A stretch of 16,601 bases of DNA, taken from assembly GCA_014730235.1 (NCBI GenBank), contig WJIO01000357.1, positions 1 through 16,601 of the forward strand. Reading direction: 5' to 3'. Under the pieces are notes generated by a model. That model saw only the letters and a program-made list of their open reading frames with translations. It was not told the origin of the DNA and ran no database searches. Positions within the stretch are counted from its first letter, which is position 1. Every line of letters starts with the position of its first letter. The position numbers and the translations under genes are program-made. Positions 8,897 to 16,132 of this stretch are shown piece after piece. The DNA comes from Candidatus Poribacteria bacterium. GTDB taxonomy: Bacteria > Poribacteria > DTPJ01 > WJIO01.

Positions 8897-10561
8897 TTAA
8901 ATCTGGGATGGTCTTGGGATAAAACCAAGTATGCGCTTCTTTTTCTTAATTAACACCTGTTTCTTATAAGTCTTACACCTCTTCTTGGAACTAATCCGAC
9001 ATAAAGTTGAGTATATAAATGGTAATAACTTTGCGTCTTCTTTGTTCTTTTTATCGTGAATAAGACGTATAAGAGTAAACATTCCCATAACCTTCCTGGC
9101 TCTCCACAAAGGTAAAAAACCCAAGAACAGAAGATTTTTTATTGGTCTCAACTTTTTATCTGTGATATTAAAGAAATTTTTCACCGTCCATCTTTCATTA
9201 ATCTGTTGATCAACAGCAGCAACATCCATTCTCTCCCTCGGAAGATTGGTAATATAACCATTATAAATAGAAAGTGCTGATGCGGCAGGATTACCTTCAA
9301 CGGCAAGATTTTCGGCTTTATCTGTCAATAGAGCATCAGCCAGTGCTCCGAAATCAAGCAATCTGGGCTCATATTTCTCAGTTCGATGCCTTACAATTCC
9401 GTAGTTCTTTAGCATTACTATGTCGGCAACTCTTACGGATTCAAAAGCGATCCGCATATTTTTGTATTCCTGATAATGATAATTGGTAGGTAATCGAAGC
9501 TGCTCGAAGGGATTAACCGTAATCTCAAGGGTTGGAGGCATAGTATTTAATCGGAGTTCGCCAAAGGGTTCTATAACTTTATTAATATTTTCCCGCTTGG
9601 TATCCGGTCTGTCACCTGTCCAGTAAATATGTCTGAGAGTTACAGGAAATGGGCTTTTGCTTCTAATAACAACGTCATTACCATCTTTCCTGACTATAAG
9701 GCCACGTTCATGTTTGGATGGATGGCCTCTGTCCATGGATATAGACCATTCGTTTTTATAGCTTACATCCATAAGCTCAATGAACTGTCCTGTATAATCT
9801 TTAAGCACCCCAACATATTCAACATTTTTATTGTCTCTGACGACTCTGACAACTACCTTTGTGCCTATTAATCTATCAATAAGGGTATCATAAGCTGCCT
9901 CTGTTACATATGATATAGCTTCCTGACCGGATTTTTCCAGTTCACCAGCATATTGACCGGCTTCACCTTTAAACTGTTTTTTCACCGTACCAAAAACCAG
10001 CTTGAAAGTCTTACTGGCAACCCTTTTCATGGTGTTTATAAAGTTCCTGAAACGCCTTCTAAGGCGCATGCCGATACTGGGATGATATACTTGGTCTACT
10101 TCCGCTCTTCTGGCTTCTTTTTCCCTCTCGGTAAGAAAATCATGATAGCGTACAAGAGCATGTATATTATTAAACTCATCCTGACGAAGCAGATAACTCA
10201 CTTTTTCGTTGCTTTGATTGACTTTTTCCGCAACGACTTCAAGACCCTCTGATTCTACCCGAAGTCTACCTCTATGACGACCTCCATCTTTAAGCTCTAT
10301 AGTCACCAGATGCCCCGCCAAACTTTTAAGCAGCTTGTCTTTCTTCAGCATTGTCATTATGGTGCTGAAGATTGTTACAAAGGTAACTATGATTATAGAA
10401 AAAATGATCGGACGCTCGGATAAATAGTCCCAGGCCTGTTTCCAGAACGATACGCGTTCCACAAGTCGATCTTGCGCCTGAGCAAAAGCCTGGTGAGAAA
10501 TAAGTATAAACATAGAAACCAGGATAAAGTATACAATTGTAAGAATAGTCCTCTTGGACAT
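8897..10561 (-). CDS. Membrane-anchored protein with two Sm-like stretches, function unknown
   Basis: I do not recognise this 554-aa protein as a named family. A signal peptide or first membrane segment covers residues 5-27 (ends QAFAQA) and a second hydrophobic segment covers 51-71, so most of the chain is predicted to be cytoplasmic. Residues about 81-110 (LAGHLVTIELKDGGRHRGRL...) and 231-266 (LIGTKVVVRVVRDNKNVEYV...) each follow the Sm1-like pattern of G, alternating V/I, a charged turn, G.L and hydrophobic strands; I infer two small beta-barrel domains from this. A basic stretch (about 167-198, RLRRRFRNF...) lies between them and the C-terminus is Lys/Arg-rich (KKRCKTYKKQ, IKKKKR). No catalytic motif is evident. 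The start follows the 82-aa gene by 9 nt, with AGGAAG overlapping that gene's stop, so the two are likely cotranscribed from the promoter at 10906-10934. Confidence 0.8.
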   Translation of the reverse strand: MSKRTILTIVYFILVSMFILISHQAFAQAQDRLVERVSFWKQAWDYLSERPIIFSIIIVTFVTIFSTIMTMLKKDKLLKSLAGHLVTIELKDGGRHRGRLRVESEGLEVVAEKVNQSNEKVSYLLRQDEFNNIHALVRYHDFLTEREKEARRAEVDQVYHPSIGMRLRRRFRNFINTMKRVASKTFKLVFGTVKKQFKGEAGQYAGELEKSGQEAISYVTEAAYDTLIDRLIGTKVVVRVVRDNKNVEYVGVLKDYTGQFIELMDVSYKNEWSISMDRGHPSKHERGLIVRKDGNDVVIRSKSPFPVTLRHIYWTGDRPDTKRENINKVIEPFGELRLNTMPPTLEITVNPFEQLRLPTNYHYQEYKNMRIAFESVRVADIVMLKNYGIVRHRTEKYEPRLLDFGALADALLTDKAENLAVEGNPAASALSIYNGYITNLPRERMDVAAVDQQINERWTVKNFFNITDKKLRPIKNLLFLGFLPLWRARKVMGMFTLIRLIHDKKNKEDAKLLPFIYSTLCRISSKKRCKTYKKQVLIKKKKRILGFIPRPSQI

Positions 10562-10570
10562 AACGGCTTC

Positions 10571-10819
10571 CTAGCTTTCCAATTCTCCACGCTGTTCAGC
10601 AGATGTTTTGTATACTCTGATTTCTGTCTCTATAACGCTAAACTTGCCAGGAGAGCTGTTTACACAAGCTTCTCGTTTACCCAGAGCTTTTTCAATATTT
10701 TTTTGGGCTATTTCGTTTTGGTCCGGTTGGGTTTTTATTTGGATGGCTGTGTTTGATTCAGAAAGATCATACTCAACGCCGGACTTCTCCATAGCTTTGT
10801 TTAATTTCCTATAATTCAT
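10571..10819 (-). CDS. Small hypothetical protein (82 aa)
   Basis: I do not recognise the sequence. It is a soluble, charged protein with no signal peptide or membrane segment. It contains a probable helical middle (QNEIAQKNIEKALGKRE) and a beta-like C-terminal part (FSVIETEIRVYKTSAEQRG). It is believed real because a perfect GGAGG (10832-10828) lies 8 nt before the ATG, a near-consensus promoter lies upstream, and it is followed after 9 nt by the 554-aa membrane protein reading the same way. It may be a partner of that protein. An open frame on the opposite strand here has no comparable start signals. Confidence 0.65.
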   Translation of the reverse strand: MNYRKLNKAMEKSGVEYDLSESNTAIQIKTQPDQNEIAQKNIEKALGKREACVNSSPGKFSVIETEIRVYKTSAEQRGELES

Positions 10820-10905
10820 CTTATCAACCTCCAGAGAGATGATATTAAAAGCTAGGAGTTAAAAATTATAAAGCGCGTATAATTTAAAAACATTTCAACC
10901 AGTTT

Positions 10906-10934
10906 ATTATATCATAATATATTTTGAGTTTCAA
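10906..10934 (-). promoter_or_regulatory. Sigma-70-type promoter of the 82-aa/554-aa unit
   Basis: On the minus strand, TTGAAA (10934-10929) is followed by a 17-nt spacer and TATAAT (10911-10906, perfect -10). The 82-aa gene starts about 87 nt downstream. The -35 box lies 11 nt from the conserved end of the repeat element that starts at 10946. Confidence 0.75.
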
Positions 10935-10945
10935 GTATTTATCCA

Positions 10946-11129
10946 CCAAGCATAAAATCTGTGTCCGTAAAAACTCTGGCTTATCCTGTTTGAGTATGTT
11001 AATAATTGAAAATGCTCTCAGCTTGTCATTCCTGCTTCCGCAGGAATGACAAGCTGAGAGCATTTTCAATTATTACCACACTAAACCCGGAAGAACCGAA
11101 AATTCTTAAAATATTTCCATAATATACCC
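10946..11129. repeat. Second copy of the MITE-like family, right end lost
   Basis: The left 49 bp (10946-10994) match the element at 919 at 40 of 49 positions, starting CCAAGCATAAAAT, and the inner TTTGAGTATG and GTCATTCCTGC segments follow in the same order. The right part keeps CCCGGAAGAACC (11086-11097), which mirrors the left inner arm, but the terminal GCTTGG end is absent. The right boundary given is only the mirror-image position of the left end. The copy fills the gap between the COG3014-like gene's stop (11141) and the next promoter. It has no open frame of interest. Confidence 0.75.
11000..11075. repeat. Perfect 36-bp hairpin at the centre of the second element copy
   Basis: Arms 11000-11035 and 11040-11075 are exact reverse complements around the loop TTCC (11036-11039), with GTCATTCCTGC and GCAGGAATGAC flanking the loop. 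Such a stem would fold in transcripts of either strand or extrude as a cruciform. There is no T-run after either arm, so it is not a canonical intrinsic terminator. It may still protect the 3' end of the COG3014-like mRNA. Confidence 0.9.
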
Positions 11130-11140
11130 GGAGAGCCAAA

Positions 11141-12520
11141 TTATTGAAATGTTCTATAATTAATAAAACTGAAACTTCCACTTTTAATTTCTACATCCGG
11201 TATATCAGCAGATTCAATCTTTCTGCCCCTTTCATCATAAAAAATCAAACTTATATTGTGTTTACCCGGGGGTAAATTTAATCGGGCTATGCTGAAGCTG
11301 TTGGGTAGGGTTAGCCATGAACGGGTATCTGCACTTTCTGTGGCTACGTTGACTATATTTGCCAGCAGACCAAGGCCTTCGCTCTTTTTCCTCACCTGTC
11401 TATAGGCCAGATATTTTGTCAATCCTCGAGCAATGGTTCTCAGGAGTATTATGGGTTGACGCTCCTGGAAATTCTTAAAGGCTATGGCTTCTACGTCCTC
11501 TACCTTTGATGCGGAAATTTCTATACCATCGGTTTTTACGTGCATATGCTTTATCCGGGGTCTATTGGATTTGTATTCGGGTATGGAAACTCTGAGTAAA
11601 TACTCTATATCAGCATCATCATAACGCTTTCCGGCCCTGGTTCTCAGCTTGCCTGAATATTTCCATACATCAGCACCCAGATCATCTTTTTTGAGGATTG
11701 GCAGAACAATTTCCACCGAATCTTTTACAGGTGCAAAGCCATTTTCATGTATAACAACCAGCTTTCCTGAGTTGTCATCGCTACTTTCAGTATCATACTG
11801 CTTGCCATATTTATTTATATAAAAATTATATTCTTCAATAAAACCCAATGTTTTCGCCGTTCTTATAAGGTCTTCTTTGAGAGATGGCGGCATTGGAACA
11901 TTGTATTCTTCTTCATAAATCTGGTATGCTTCCTCAGCCTTTCTATATGAAATAAAGGCATCGTTTATTTCTCCCTGCCACTCAAATAGCATGCCCGATA
12001 GGTACTGCATAAAGGCATCATCGGAGTATGCTGTGGATTTATCCTGGGAGTTATCTTTATATCTCTGGAGTAAAAAGCTTACCTTTCTACATTCAACCAG
12101 AGCGTCATCGGGTAAATCCAGATATATGTAGTTAAAAGCCCGGTAGTAATGTATTAAGGCTATCTCGAATTTTTCACCTTCATAAGGCCTGATATTGTCA
12201 CTAGTCAGGAATGCGCTGGCTTCCCTGCTTATACTCTTTGTATAGAGGTCTTCAGACAGAAGTTCTGCCTCTTCGAATACCGAGTTACTCTCTTTATATC
12301 TGTCCGCATAATGCAGCAGCATACCTTTTTCCAGAAGATAAAGGAGTCTGGACCTTCCTGATTCTGTATCCTCAAGTTTCTCCAGGGCTTGCTCATATTT
12401 ATTTTGAGAAAACAGAACCCGTACTTCTTCCATTTTTGAACCATAAGTAGCACAACCAACCAGAAAAATACATACTGAGAACAGGAGAGAAAGCTCAATG
12501 ACTTTTTTTAATAGTGTCAA
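11141..12520 (-). CDS. COG3014-like TPR lipoprotein
   Basis: This 459-aa protein resembles the uncharacterised COG3014 family of TPR-containing lipoproteins. A type II signal peptide (residues 1-22) ends in the lipobox LVGC, with C23 as the predicted lipidated residue. Helical repeats of TPR type follow at about 28-200 (FSQNKYEQALEKLED, YRAFNYIYLDLPDDALVECR, SGMLFEWQGEINDAFISYRKA), then a C-terminal beta-rich domain (GKLVVIHENG..., ending in a PPGKHNISLIFYDERGRKIE strand pattern). The start is TTG at 12520: the first in-frame ATG comes only after the lipobox, and an in-frame stop lies at 12539-12541. GAAGG about 9 nt upstream is a weak ribosome site. It lies 369 bp downstream of the lpoB-like gene in the same direction, which suggests a shared envelope role. 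Confidence 0.85.
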   Translation of the reverse strand: MTLLKKVIELSLLFSVCIFLVGCATYGSKMEEVRVLFSQNKYEQALEKLEDTESGRSRLLYLLEKGMLLHYADRYKESNSVFEEAELLSEDLYTKSISREASAFLTSDNIRPYEGEKFEIALIHYYRAFNYIYLDLPDDALVECRKVSFLLQRYKDNSQDKSTAYSDDAFMQYLSGMLFEWQGEINDAFISYRKAEEAYQIYEEEYNVPMPPSLKEDLIRTAKTLGFIEEYNFYINKYGKQYDTESSDDNSGKLVVIHENGFAPVKDSVEIVLPILKKDDLGADVWKYSGKLRTRAGKRYDDADIEYLLRVSIPEYKSNRPRIKHMHVKTDGIEISASKVEDVEAIAFKNFQERQPIILLRTIARGLTKYLAYRQVRKKSEGLGLLANIVNVATESADTRSWLTLPNSFSIARLNLPPGKHNISLIFYDERGRKIESADIPDVEIKSGSFSFINYRTFQ

Positions 12521-12599
12521 AATTCTTAACCTTCTGAATTAATTTATCAAAAAGGTGAAGCCCCATATTTGTAATGTTAAGCAAGTTTTTCTAATATTC

Positions 12600-12813
12600 C
12601 TGATATTTCTAAAATTAACTAAAACCAGATGTTGCAGTGCTTAAAGAGACACTAGCAAATGAAAATGCTGTCAGGCTGTCATCCCTGCTTCAAGCTTTTT
12701 CAAAAAGCTTGAAGCAGGAATGACATATAACTATATTCTTTGAGCATTTTCATCTGTTTCTTCATGCTGAATTCTTATAAACATTGGTTTTAGAGATTTT
12801 TTAGAATTCTCAG
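12600..12813. repeat. Imperfect palindromic element between the two lipoprotein genes
   Basis: Outer arms 12600-12633 (contains CTAAAACCAGATGTT) and 12780-12813 (contains AACATTGGTTTTAG) are inverted copies with small gaps. Inner arms ATGAAAATGCT (12659-12669) and AGCATTTTCAT (12743-12753) pair exactly. The centre 12677-12725 is a 24-bp stem with one mismatch, containing TGTCATCCCTGC on one side and GCAGGAATGACA on the other. It shares the central palindrome with the elements at 919 and 10946 but has different ends, so it is either another family or a separate lineage built on the same core. It lies in the 369-bp gap at 12521-12889, where no gene was seen. Confidence 0.65.
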
Positions 12814-12889
12814 TATTCTATATTTTTCGCGCTGAGAACTCCTTACTTATTATTTACGAAGCTTCGTCCTGTAAATTACTGATCACAGA

Positions 12890-13501
12890 TCACGATGAAT
12901 AACGTTTGCGGGATATAAATTTCTTTATCTTATGTTGACCCAGCCATATTTTTACGTTTGTCTCAATATTAGTAAGGGTTAAATCAACCTGATAAAATAC
13001 AACTTTTTCCCCACCTTCTTGATCCTGAATAGTATTAATTTCGCCGGTCATCATGTAATCAGCCCCTAGTTCCTTACCCATTTCCTTAATTGTTTCAGGA
13101 CTGGCGAACACCCTCTGGTCTTCTTTTTCACTTCTGAGTTCTTCTCTTTCAGCGGCACTGGCAACTACATTAACCCGACCTGAATTGATAAAAGCCCGTT
13201 CAATGTCATTAACGAAGGTTTTAACGGCTATGTGTTCCGCGCTTCTGTTTCTCATACCCCCTACAATAACCGTAGGTTTTTTGCCCATGCTTTTTGCCAT
13301 GTGTTCTGTTATCCAGGGATGATTCATACAATCAACAATCATGGCTTCAGCCACCATTCGGGAGTCAGCGTCGTTCCATCTTCCTGATAGATCAATTGTA
13401 GTATCAACACCAACGCGCTCTACAGATTTCTTTGCTGCACACCCCAGGAAAAATATACTTACGACTAATGTTAATACAAAAGCCAGGTTAAACTTCTTCA
13501 T
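12890..13501 (-). CDS. lpoB: LpoB-like penicillin-binding protein activator lipoprotein
   Basis: This 203-aa lipoprotein of the LpoB family is close in size to E. coli LpoB (213 aa). In E. coli, LpoB is an outer-membrane lipoprotein that stimulates PBP1B in peptidoglycan synthesis. The signal peptide ends in the lipobox FLGC (C21). The family signature follows: IDLSGRWNDADSRMVAEAMI (about residues 36-55), KPTVIVGGMRNRSAEHI, a segment ending ERAFINSGRVNVVAS, GADYMMTGEIN, and VFYQVDLTLTNIETNVKIW near the C-terminus. AGGAGG (13513-13508) lies 6 nt before the ATG and a strong promoter sits at 13572-13600. The linked COG3014-like lipoprotein reads the same way. Family assignment is strong; activation of a specific PBP is inferred from the family. 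Confidence 0.9.
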   Translation of the reverse strand: MKKFNLAFVLTLVVSIFFLGCAAKKSVERVGVDTTIDLSGRWNDADSRMVAEAMIVDCMNHPWITEHMAKSMGKKPTVIVGGMRNRSAEHIAVKTFVNDIERAFINSGRVNVVASAAEREELRSEKEDQRVFASPETIKEMGKELGADYMMTGEINTIQDQEGGEKVVFYQVDLTLTNIETNVKIWLGQHKIKKFISRKRYSS

Positions 13502-13571
13502 TTATAACCTCCTGCTGTTGGATAATCGAAAATATTAACTATTTTCATGTATTTACCAAAAGATATAAATT

Positions 13572-13600
13572 ATTCTATACAAAATGGCCTTGTCTGTCAA
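13572..13600 (-). promoter_or_regulatory. Sigma-70-type promoter of the lpoB-like gene
   Basis: On the minus strand, the consensus -35 box TTGACA (13600-13595), a 17-nt spacer and the -10 box TAGAAT (13577-13572) lie about 70 nt upstream of the start codon at 13501. The -35 box is 15 nt from the conserved repeat end at 13616. Confidence 0.78.
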
Positions 13601-13615
13601 CTTGTTAATTCTGAA

Positions 13616-13664
13616 CCAAGCATAAAATTTATGTCCATGAAAACTTCGGCTCTTCCGGCTTGAG
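13616..13664. repeat. Solo left end of the MITE-like family
   Basis: These 49 bp, starting CCAAGCATAAAATTTATG and ending CCGGCTTGAG, match the left end of the element at 919 at 44 of 49 positions. The similarity then stops and neither the central palindrome nor a right end follows. It lies between the sulfatase stop (13731) and the lpoB promoter. Confidence 0.8.
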
Positions 13665-13730
13665 ACACAAAAGTATGCCCTTCCAGATTATCCAGTACTA
13701 CCCTCAAAAGAGCCTTTTCAATTAACCGCA

Positions 13731-15143
13731 TCAAAGAGTATATTTATCCCGGCTGCGTCCCTGGGTTTTCTGTTTGTCCAACAATCTGGTCAATTCTTCC
13801 ACTATCTCAGGCTTTTTATCCCATAGATTTTCCGATTCCTGAAGGTCGTCATCCATGTGGTATAGCTGACCTTTGGGTTCACCGGGTTTGGGATCAATCC
13901 GTCGGGGTTGGGAAAAACCTCCTGAGCCTAAAGCCTCTATTAGCTTCCAGGAACCTTTACGTATGGAGAACATACCGTCTACAGAATGATGAATTATAGA
14001 ATCTCTGGTGGGTTTGTCATTTTCACCTAACAGGGCAGGTAAAAAGCTAAAGCTGTCTTCGGCTGAATTATGCAAAAGTTTTGCATCCACTATTTCTGCG
14101 CATGTGGCCATAAAATCCGCCAGGCAGATCGTATTACCAGATACAAAGCCGGAGGTTATTTTTTCGGGCCAGCGGACAATAAATGGTTCACGATGACCGC
14201 CATCCCATATATCGGCTTTATAACCCCGCAGATCACCGCAGGATTTGTGACCGTATGTATTGCCGTCCACATCCGAAGGCCTTGCGCCGTTATCACTGGT
14301 AATAATAATCAAGGTGTTATCAACTATATCCAATCGCTCCAGGGTTTCGGTTATCTGACCAACGACCCAGTCAACCAAACATACCATGTCACCCCTTGGA
14401 CCAGCATGACTTTTACCCTTCAGAAAATCAGGGGCCACACATGGCCGATGAGGAGCAGAGGGAGTCAGGTAAAGGAAAAATGGTTTGTCAGGATCGCAAT
14501 TTTCCATAAATTCCACAGCTTTTTGGGCGAAATTGACGTCAACCTCTTCATCTTTCCAACCGGATGTCATAAATCCTTTTTTCTGCTGTGCGTTGTAAGG
14601 ATTCTTTTCTTCGCTGGGTATGCCAACGGTTTTCCCGTTTTCAATAAAGCAGTACGGCGGCATGTCCAGGGAACCGGCTATGCAGAAGGAGTAATCAAAA
14701 CCCAGATCGTTAGGTCCGCCAATTACAGGTTTTGTATAGTCAACATGGCCCTCATCAGCCCAGTTTTCCCATTCTATACGTTCACCATCTTTCGGCTGCC
14801 ATTCAAGTCCAACGTGCCATTTCCCCACAGCGGCAGTGGCATAGCCTTTTGATCTCAGCATAGATGCTACTGTCATACGGGCAGGATCAATCAGAGGTAG
14901 AGAAAATCCCCCGCCGACCCCGCTTTTACGGCTGGTTCGCCAGCAGTACCGCCCGGTCAAAACGCTGTATCGGCTCGGGGTGCAAACAGCAGAGGATGAA
15001 TGGGCATCGGTAAAGCGTATTCCCTCTCCGGCTAATTTATCCATATTCGGTGTTGGAATCTTTGTGGCCCCGTAACAACCCACATCGCCATAACCCATAT
15101 CATCGGCCATTATGTATACTATATTCGGATACCTGTTACTCAT
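13731..15143 (-). CDS. Type I (formylglycine) sulfatase, no signal peptide
   Basis: This 470-aa arylsulfatase-family hydrolase cleaves sulfate esters; the natural substrate cannot be read from sequence. The N-terminal metal site is MADDMGYGD (D14, D15). The activation signature is AVCTPSRYSVLTG, with C54 the residue to be converted to formylglycine and R58 present. The second signature is GYATAAVGKWH (K108, H110). H232 (in APHRP), D284-N285 (in SDNGA), and K309 with H317 (in GYKADIWDGGHREPF) complete the usual active site. Length is normal for the family. The chain begins MSNRYPNIVYIMADD with no hydrophobic leader, so it appears cytoplasmic, and an upstream extension is excluded by the ATGA overlap with the preceding gene's stop. 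Ribosome site AAGGA lies inside that gene. Activation would need a formylglycine-generating enzyme or anSME encoded elsewhere. Confidence 0.93.
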   Translation of the reverse strand: MSNRYPNIVYIMADDMGYGDVGCYGATKIPTPNMDKLAGEGIRFTDAHSSSAVCTPSRYSVLTGRYCWRTSRKSGVGGGFSLPLIDPARMTVASMLRSKGYATAAVGKWHVGLEWQPKDGERIEWENWADEGHVDYTKPVIGGPNDLGFDYSFCIAGSLDMPPYCFIENGKTVGIPSEEKNPYNAQQKKGFMTSGWKDEEVDVNFAQKAVEFMENCDPDKPFFLYLTPSAPHRPCVAPDFLKGKSHAGPRGDMVCLVDWVVGQITETLERLDIVDNTLIIITSDNGARPSDVDGNTYGHKSCGDLRGYKADIWDGGHREPFIVRWPEKITSGFVSGNTICLADFMATCAEIVDAKLLHNSAEDSFSFLPALLGENDKPTRDSIIHHSVDGMFSIRKGSWKLIEALGSGGFSQPRRIDPKPGEPKGQLYHMDDDLQESENLWDKKPEIVEELTRLLDKQKTQGRSRDKYTL

Positions 15144-16129
15144 TTAATTTCCTTTCTTATTTCAGATAATAACTCCTGAGAAAATTCCTTCAGCAACTTT
15201 ACATACAATTTATAATCGTCTATGGATACAGCAGGCGGGGTCTGGTGATCACAGCTAGGAATATAATAACCCTTTTGGACAGCAGGTTTAATGCGCTCAA
15301 ATTCCTGACGCATGGCATCCTCCCCCAGGTGCATAACAGTCTTGTCAAACCCTCCGATCATACGCCAATGGGGATGATTTTCCCGTATTCGATTGACATC
15401 CACACCGGCCATTCTCTCCAGGGGCAGAATACCTTGTAGACCAACACCTTCAAACCAGGGGATTAAAGGCTCTATATCACCGTCGCTGTCGATCATGGGT
15501 ATTATACCACGTTTTGTCAGTTCTGGTATAACTTGCAGATAGAAAGGTTTCATAAATTCATCCATCATGTTATATGAGATCATGGGCCCATGGTTGTATG
15601 ACATATCTTCGGCAAAAGTCATAAAATCCGGCGTGTAATATCTGCACATTTCCTCTATGATTTTTATATTAAACTCGGCCAGATCTTGGTTCATGCGCTT
15701 CATCAATTTGGGATGGTCATAAAAAGCAAACAGATGGTCTTCAATGCCAAATAAAGTCCGGGGATACCAGAAGGGTCCCTCAAGGGTAAGCCATAGAAAC
15801 TCGTCCCCGGACTCCTGCCGCTTTCGGTGATTTTCCATGTTTTCCGGATTAAACCGGGGTTCGGGATATAAATCCGGTCTGATTTTGTCATAATCTTTTT
15901 CGTCGGAAACCTTTACATTTCCAGACTTGCTGGGCCGATACCATATCTGGTAATGTTCATCCAGACCATACCATTTTCTTAGGTTAGTATTTTCAGGCGC
16001 GCCCTGACGAATCCAGTTTTCATAAGTTAAATTCCACCATCCTGCCCATTCTATAATTGGAAGACCTTTGGATAAATCTCCATCTCGCATTACTGATAAA
16101 AAGCGTTCCCGGGTTGTATAATTACTCAT
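15140..16129 (-). CDS. URO-D family protein with DSDG motif in place of zinc ligands
   Basis: This 329-aa protein belongs to the uroporphyrinogen decarboxylase/cobalamin methyltransferase fold family. It is unlikely to be the haem enzyme HemE: it lacks the usual N-terminal substrate-binding Arg motif and sits in a catabolic-looking operon. Where methyltransferase members carry His-x-Cys, it has MIDSDGDIEPLIP (D214, D216), followed by a GVGLQGILPLE segment. Near the C-terminus it has IPSCDHQTPPAVS (C293, H295). E174-D175 are in the conserved FAEDMSYNHGPMIS segment. This DSDG type is a common but functionally undefined URO-D subfamily, to my recollection. The gene starts 3 nt after the stop of the preceding URO-D gene, with AAGG upstream, and its TGA overlaps the sulfatase ATG by 4 nt. 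Confidence 0.85.
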   Translation of the reverse strand: MSNYTTRERFLSVMRDGDLSKGLPIIEWAGWWNLTYENWIRQGAPENTNLRKWYGLDEHYQIWYRPSKSGNVKVSDEKDYDKIRPDLYPEPRFNPENMENHRKRQESGDEFLWLTLEGPFWYPRTLFGIEDHLFAFYDHPKLMKRMNQDLAEFNIKIIEEMCRYYTPDFMTFAEDMSYNHGPMISYNMMDEFMKPFYLQVIPELTKRGIIPMIDSDGDIEPLIPWFEGVGLQGILPLERMAGVDVNRIRENHPHWRMIGGFDKTVMHLGEDAMRQEFERIKPAVQKGYYIPSCDHQTPPAVSIDDYKLYVKLLKEFSQELLSEIRKEIK

Positions 16130-16132
16130 TAT

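Noticed and set aside
9629-10252. Plus-strand frames of 80 and 99 codons
   Set aside because: Both are antisense to the 554-aa membrane protein, which has an uninterrupted frame, coupled start and promoter. Neither antisense frame has a start signal.
10884-11069. 61-codon minus-strand frame
   Set aside because: It runs through the promoter and the repeat element and has no ribosome site. It reads through palindromic repeat DNA.
11000-11075. The perfect hairpin as an intrinsic terminator
   Set aside because: Neither side of the stem is followed by a run of T residues in the transcript sense, so the call is kept as a repeat hairpin only.
919-13664. Repeats as a CRISPR array
   Set aside because: The copies are kilobases apart, are palindromic with transposon-like ends, and have no regular spacers or nearby cas genes. 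The Cas4-like cysteine pattern of the AddB-like protein is shared with AddB itself.
14070-14852. Open frame of 260 codons on the plus strand
   Set aside because: It lies wholly antisense to the sulfatase, whose catalytic motifs are intact. It has no ribosome site or recognisable domain, so it is a shadow frame.
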